Below, piece by piece: positions 13,202 through 14,273 of a stretch of 14,273 nt of DNA. The notes under the pieces are model-generated. The model was not told where the DNA came from and searched no databases. It saw nothing but the letters and a program-made list of their open reading frames with translations. Within the stretch, counting starts at the first letter, position 1, and every line of letters begins with the position of its first letter. Position numbers and translations under genes: made by a program. This DNA comes from DAIRUQ01 sp036803245 (GTDB taxonomy: Bacteria > Chloroflexota > Anaerolineae > UBA1429), in NCBI GenBank assembly GCA_036803245.1, contig DAIRUQ010000073.1, positions 1 to 14,273 on the forward strand, written 5' to 3'.

Positions 13202-14273
13202 CTAGATCACCTCGAGCCCATCGCGATCTGGTAGCTGGGGAAAGGGCGCATGGGGCTCGGCCTGATACCAGAAAACCGTCGAGGCGATGTCGTCCTGCAG
13301 TGGCAGGTATCGATGGCCGGAGCGCCAGCCCAGCGCCTGGATGGTCACCCGCAGGTCCTGCTGAAAGCGCACCGGGTCCATGATGTGCCAACGGTACATG
13401 CCAAAGCGCTGCTGCGAGTCGTACAGGCCGTCGGGTCGGATCACCTGCGGCAAGCCCAGGTAGGGCGTGGTGAACTCGCAGTAGGCCTCGCCGCGGGGAT
13501 ACTCGAAATCGTACGAGCCCCCGAAATAGTCCTCGGTGCCGGTGCCGCAGATGGTGGGGAACTGGTCGTCACCATCGATGTAGAACTTTATCTCGCCCTC
13601 GCCCCACCAACCACAGTTGTTTGAGCCCCAGGCGATATAAGTGCCCACATAGTGGCCCTGGCCCTGGACGCCGTCCAGCAGCGTGTGAACGGCCTTGTAG
13701 GGAAGCGGGTTGGAGCGGCGAAACTGGGCGTGAAAGCGGGCGGCGTCATCGGGCACGTCGGTGAGGGTGTAGTTGATCTGGTAGTAGATGGTTTGTTGCT
13801 CGTCGTCAAGATTCTCGATGGTGATGCGCGCTCCCTTCTGAAAGGGCATTTCCCAGTAGCAGTTAAAGGCGCTGCCCGGGTTCACGGCCACCGGCAATGA
13901 GCTGACCTGGGCGTAGCGGCCCCAGCCCATGCAAAAGAGGTCGCCGGCGGGCACCTCCACCGAGGGCGTCTCCTCACCGTCCCAGTAAAAGCGCAGGATG
14001 CTATAGCGCCAGCGGCCGGTCAGGGTCATCCAGATGGACTGGATGGCGCCCGATCCCTCGATCTCGGCTAGGGTCAGGATCTCGCCCGGCGCCATGCGCA
14101 GGCTGGGGGAGATCTTCCACCCTTGGCCCAGGTCGCGCGCGCAGGCTGCGCCGGTGCCCTCGGTGGCCATGGCGCCCTGACCTTTGGCGCCGGTCCTGTT
14201 CTCAGGGCTGATCGAGCGGGTCTCGGCGTTGCAGAGCCGTGAGAGCCCACCCAGACCCAGATGCAATCCGTTG
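13202..14273 (-). CDS. GH172 (DUF2961) family glycoside hydrolase (partial, N-terminus outside window)
   Basis: The 356 visible residues match the DUF2961 family, now glycoside hydrolase family 172. Characterised members act on alpha-fructofuranosyl or D-arabinofuranosyl linkages (difructose dianhydride and arabinan side chains). Family motifs are LGGLSRLCNAETRSISPEN near the start, the GAKGQG element, GWWGEGEIKF (around 13583-13612) and GTGTEDYFGG (around 13519-13548). The last two should carry the catalytic glutamates. The C-terminal RWHIMDP region is also typical. No signal peptide is visible, but the reading frame stays open to the window edge (the codons before the TTG at 14266 read Asn-Gly), so the true start, probably only a few residues away, lies outside. 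TTG 14266 is a possible but less likely start. The gene is convergent with the response regulator and separated by a hairpin, so it belongs to a different operon. Confidence 0.9.
   Translation of the reverse strand, partial: NGLHLGLGGLSRLCNAETRSISPENRTGAKGQGAMATEGTGAACARDLGQGWKISPSLRMAPGEILTLAEIEGSGAIQSIWMTLTGRWRYSILRFYWDGEETPSVEVPAGDLFCMGWGRYAQVSSLPVAVNPGSAFNCYWEMPFQKGARITIENLDDEQQTIYYQINYTLTDVPDDAARFHAQFRRSNPLPYKAVHTLLDGVQGQGHYVGTYIAWGSNNCGWWGEGEIKFYIDGDDQFPTICGTGTEDYFGGSYDFEYPRGEAYCEFTTPYLGLPQVIRPDGLYDSQQRFGMYRWHIMDPVRFQQDLRVTIQALGWRSGHRYLPLQDDIASTVFWYQAEPHAPFPQLPDRDGLEVI

Overview
The window is GC-rich (around 60% by eye) and codes densely. The first gene carries the best taxonomic clue. 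It is a sugar-binding ABC lipoprotein with a twin-arginine signal, a lipobox and a Val/Glu/Lys-rich EKVV-type linker, a combination common in Chloroflexota (Anaerolineae/Caldilineae type). The GH172 (DUF2961) protein and the large surface-glycan dehydratase fit that setting. I see no tRNA, rRNA, insertion sequence, integrase or CRISPR array, so this looks like chromosomal DNA of a heterotrophic, saccharolytic bacterium. The phylum is an inference.

Layout: (1) 1-1298, minus strand: a solute-binding lipoprotein whose C-terminal end lies outside the window. (2) 1299-1791: a divergent intergenic region with one weak promoter on each strand. (3) 1792-2769, plus strand: a CofD/YvcK-like protein. 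(4) 2770-3234: a gap with a good sigma70-type promoter and a leader of about 300 nt. (5) 3235-8751, plus strand: a fused nucleotidyltransferase/GHMP kinase of 991 aa, a membrane-bound WbpM/CapD-type UDP-HexNAc 4,6-dehydratase and a HIT hydrolase, followed by a hairpin. (6) 8952-10759: an APH-fold kinase, possibly read from a leaderless transcript, and a secreted Ser/Asp-rich repeat protein, followed by a 44-nt hairpin. (7) 11002-13100: a histidine kinase and an OmpR-type response regulator overlapping by 4 nt, followed by a perfect 13-bp hairpin. (8) 13202-end, minus strand: a GH172 protein convergent on the regulator, with its N-terminus cut by the window edge.

How the genes may work together: the middle block has a nucleotide-sugar theme. 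The fusion looks able to phosphorylate a free sugar at C1 and then activate it as an NDP-sugar. The dehydratase acts on UDP-GlcNAc-like substrates and starts surface-glycan synthesis. YvcK proteins of Firmicutes bind UDP-GlcNAc. The flanking binding protein and GH172 enzyme could supply sugars from outside. No single step is proven by the sequence. The most unusual items are the 991-aa fusion, the divergent CofD/YvcK-like protein upstream of it, and the secreted 13-residue-repeat protein beside the two-component system.
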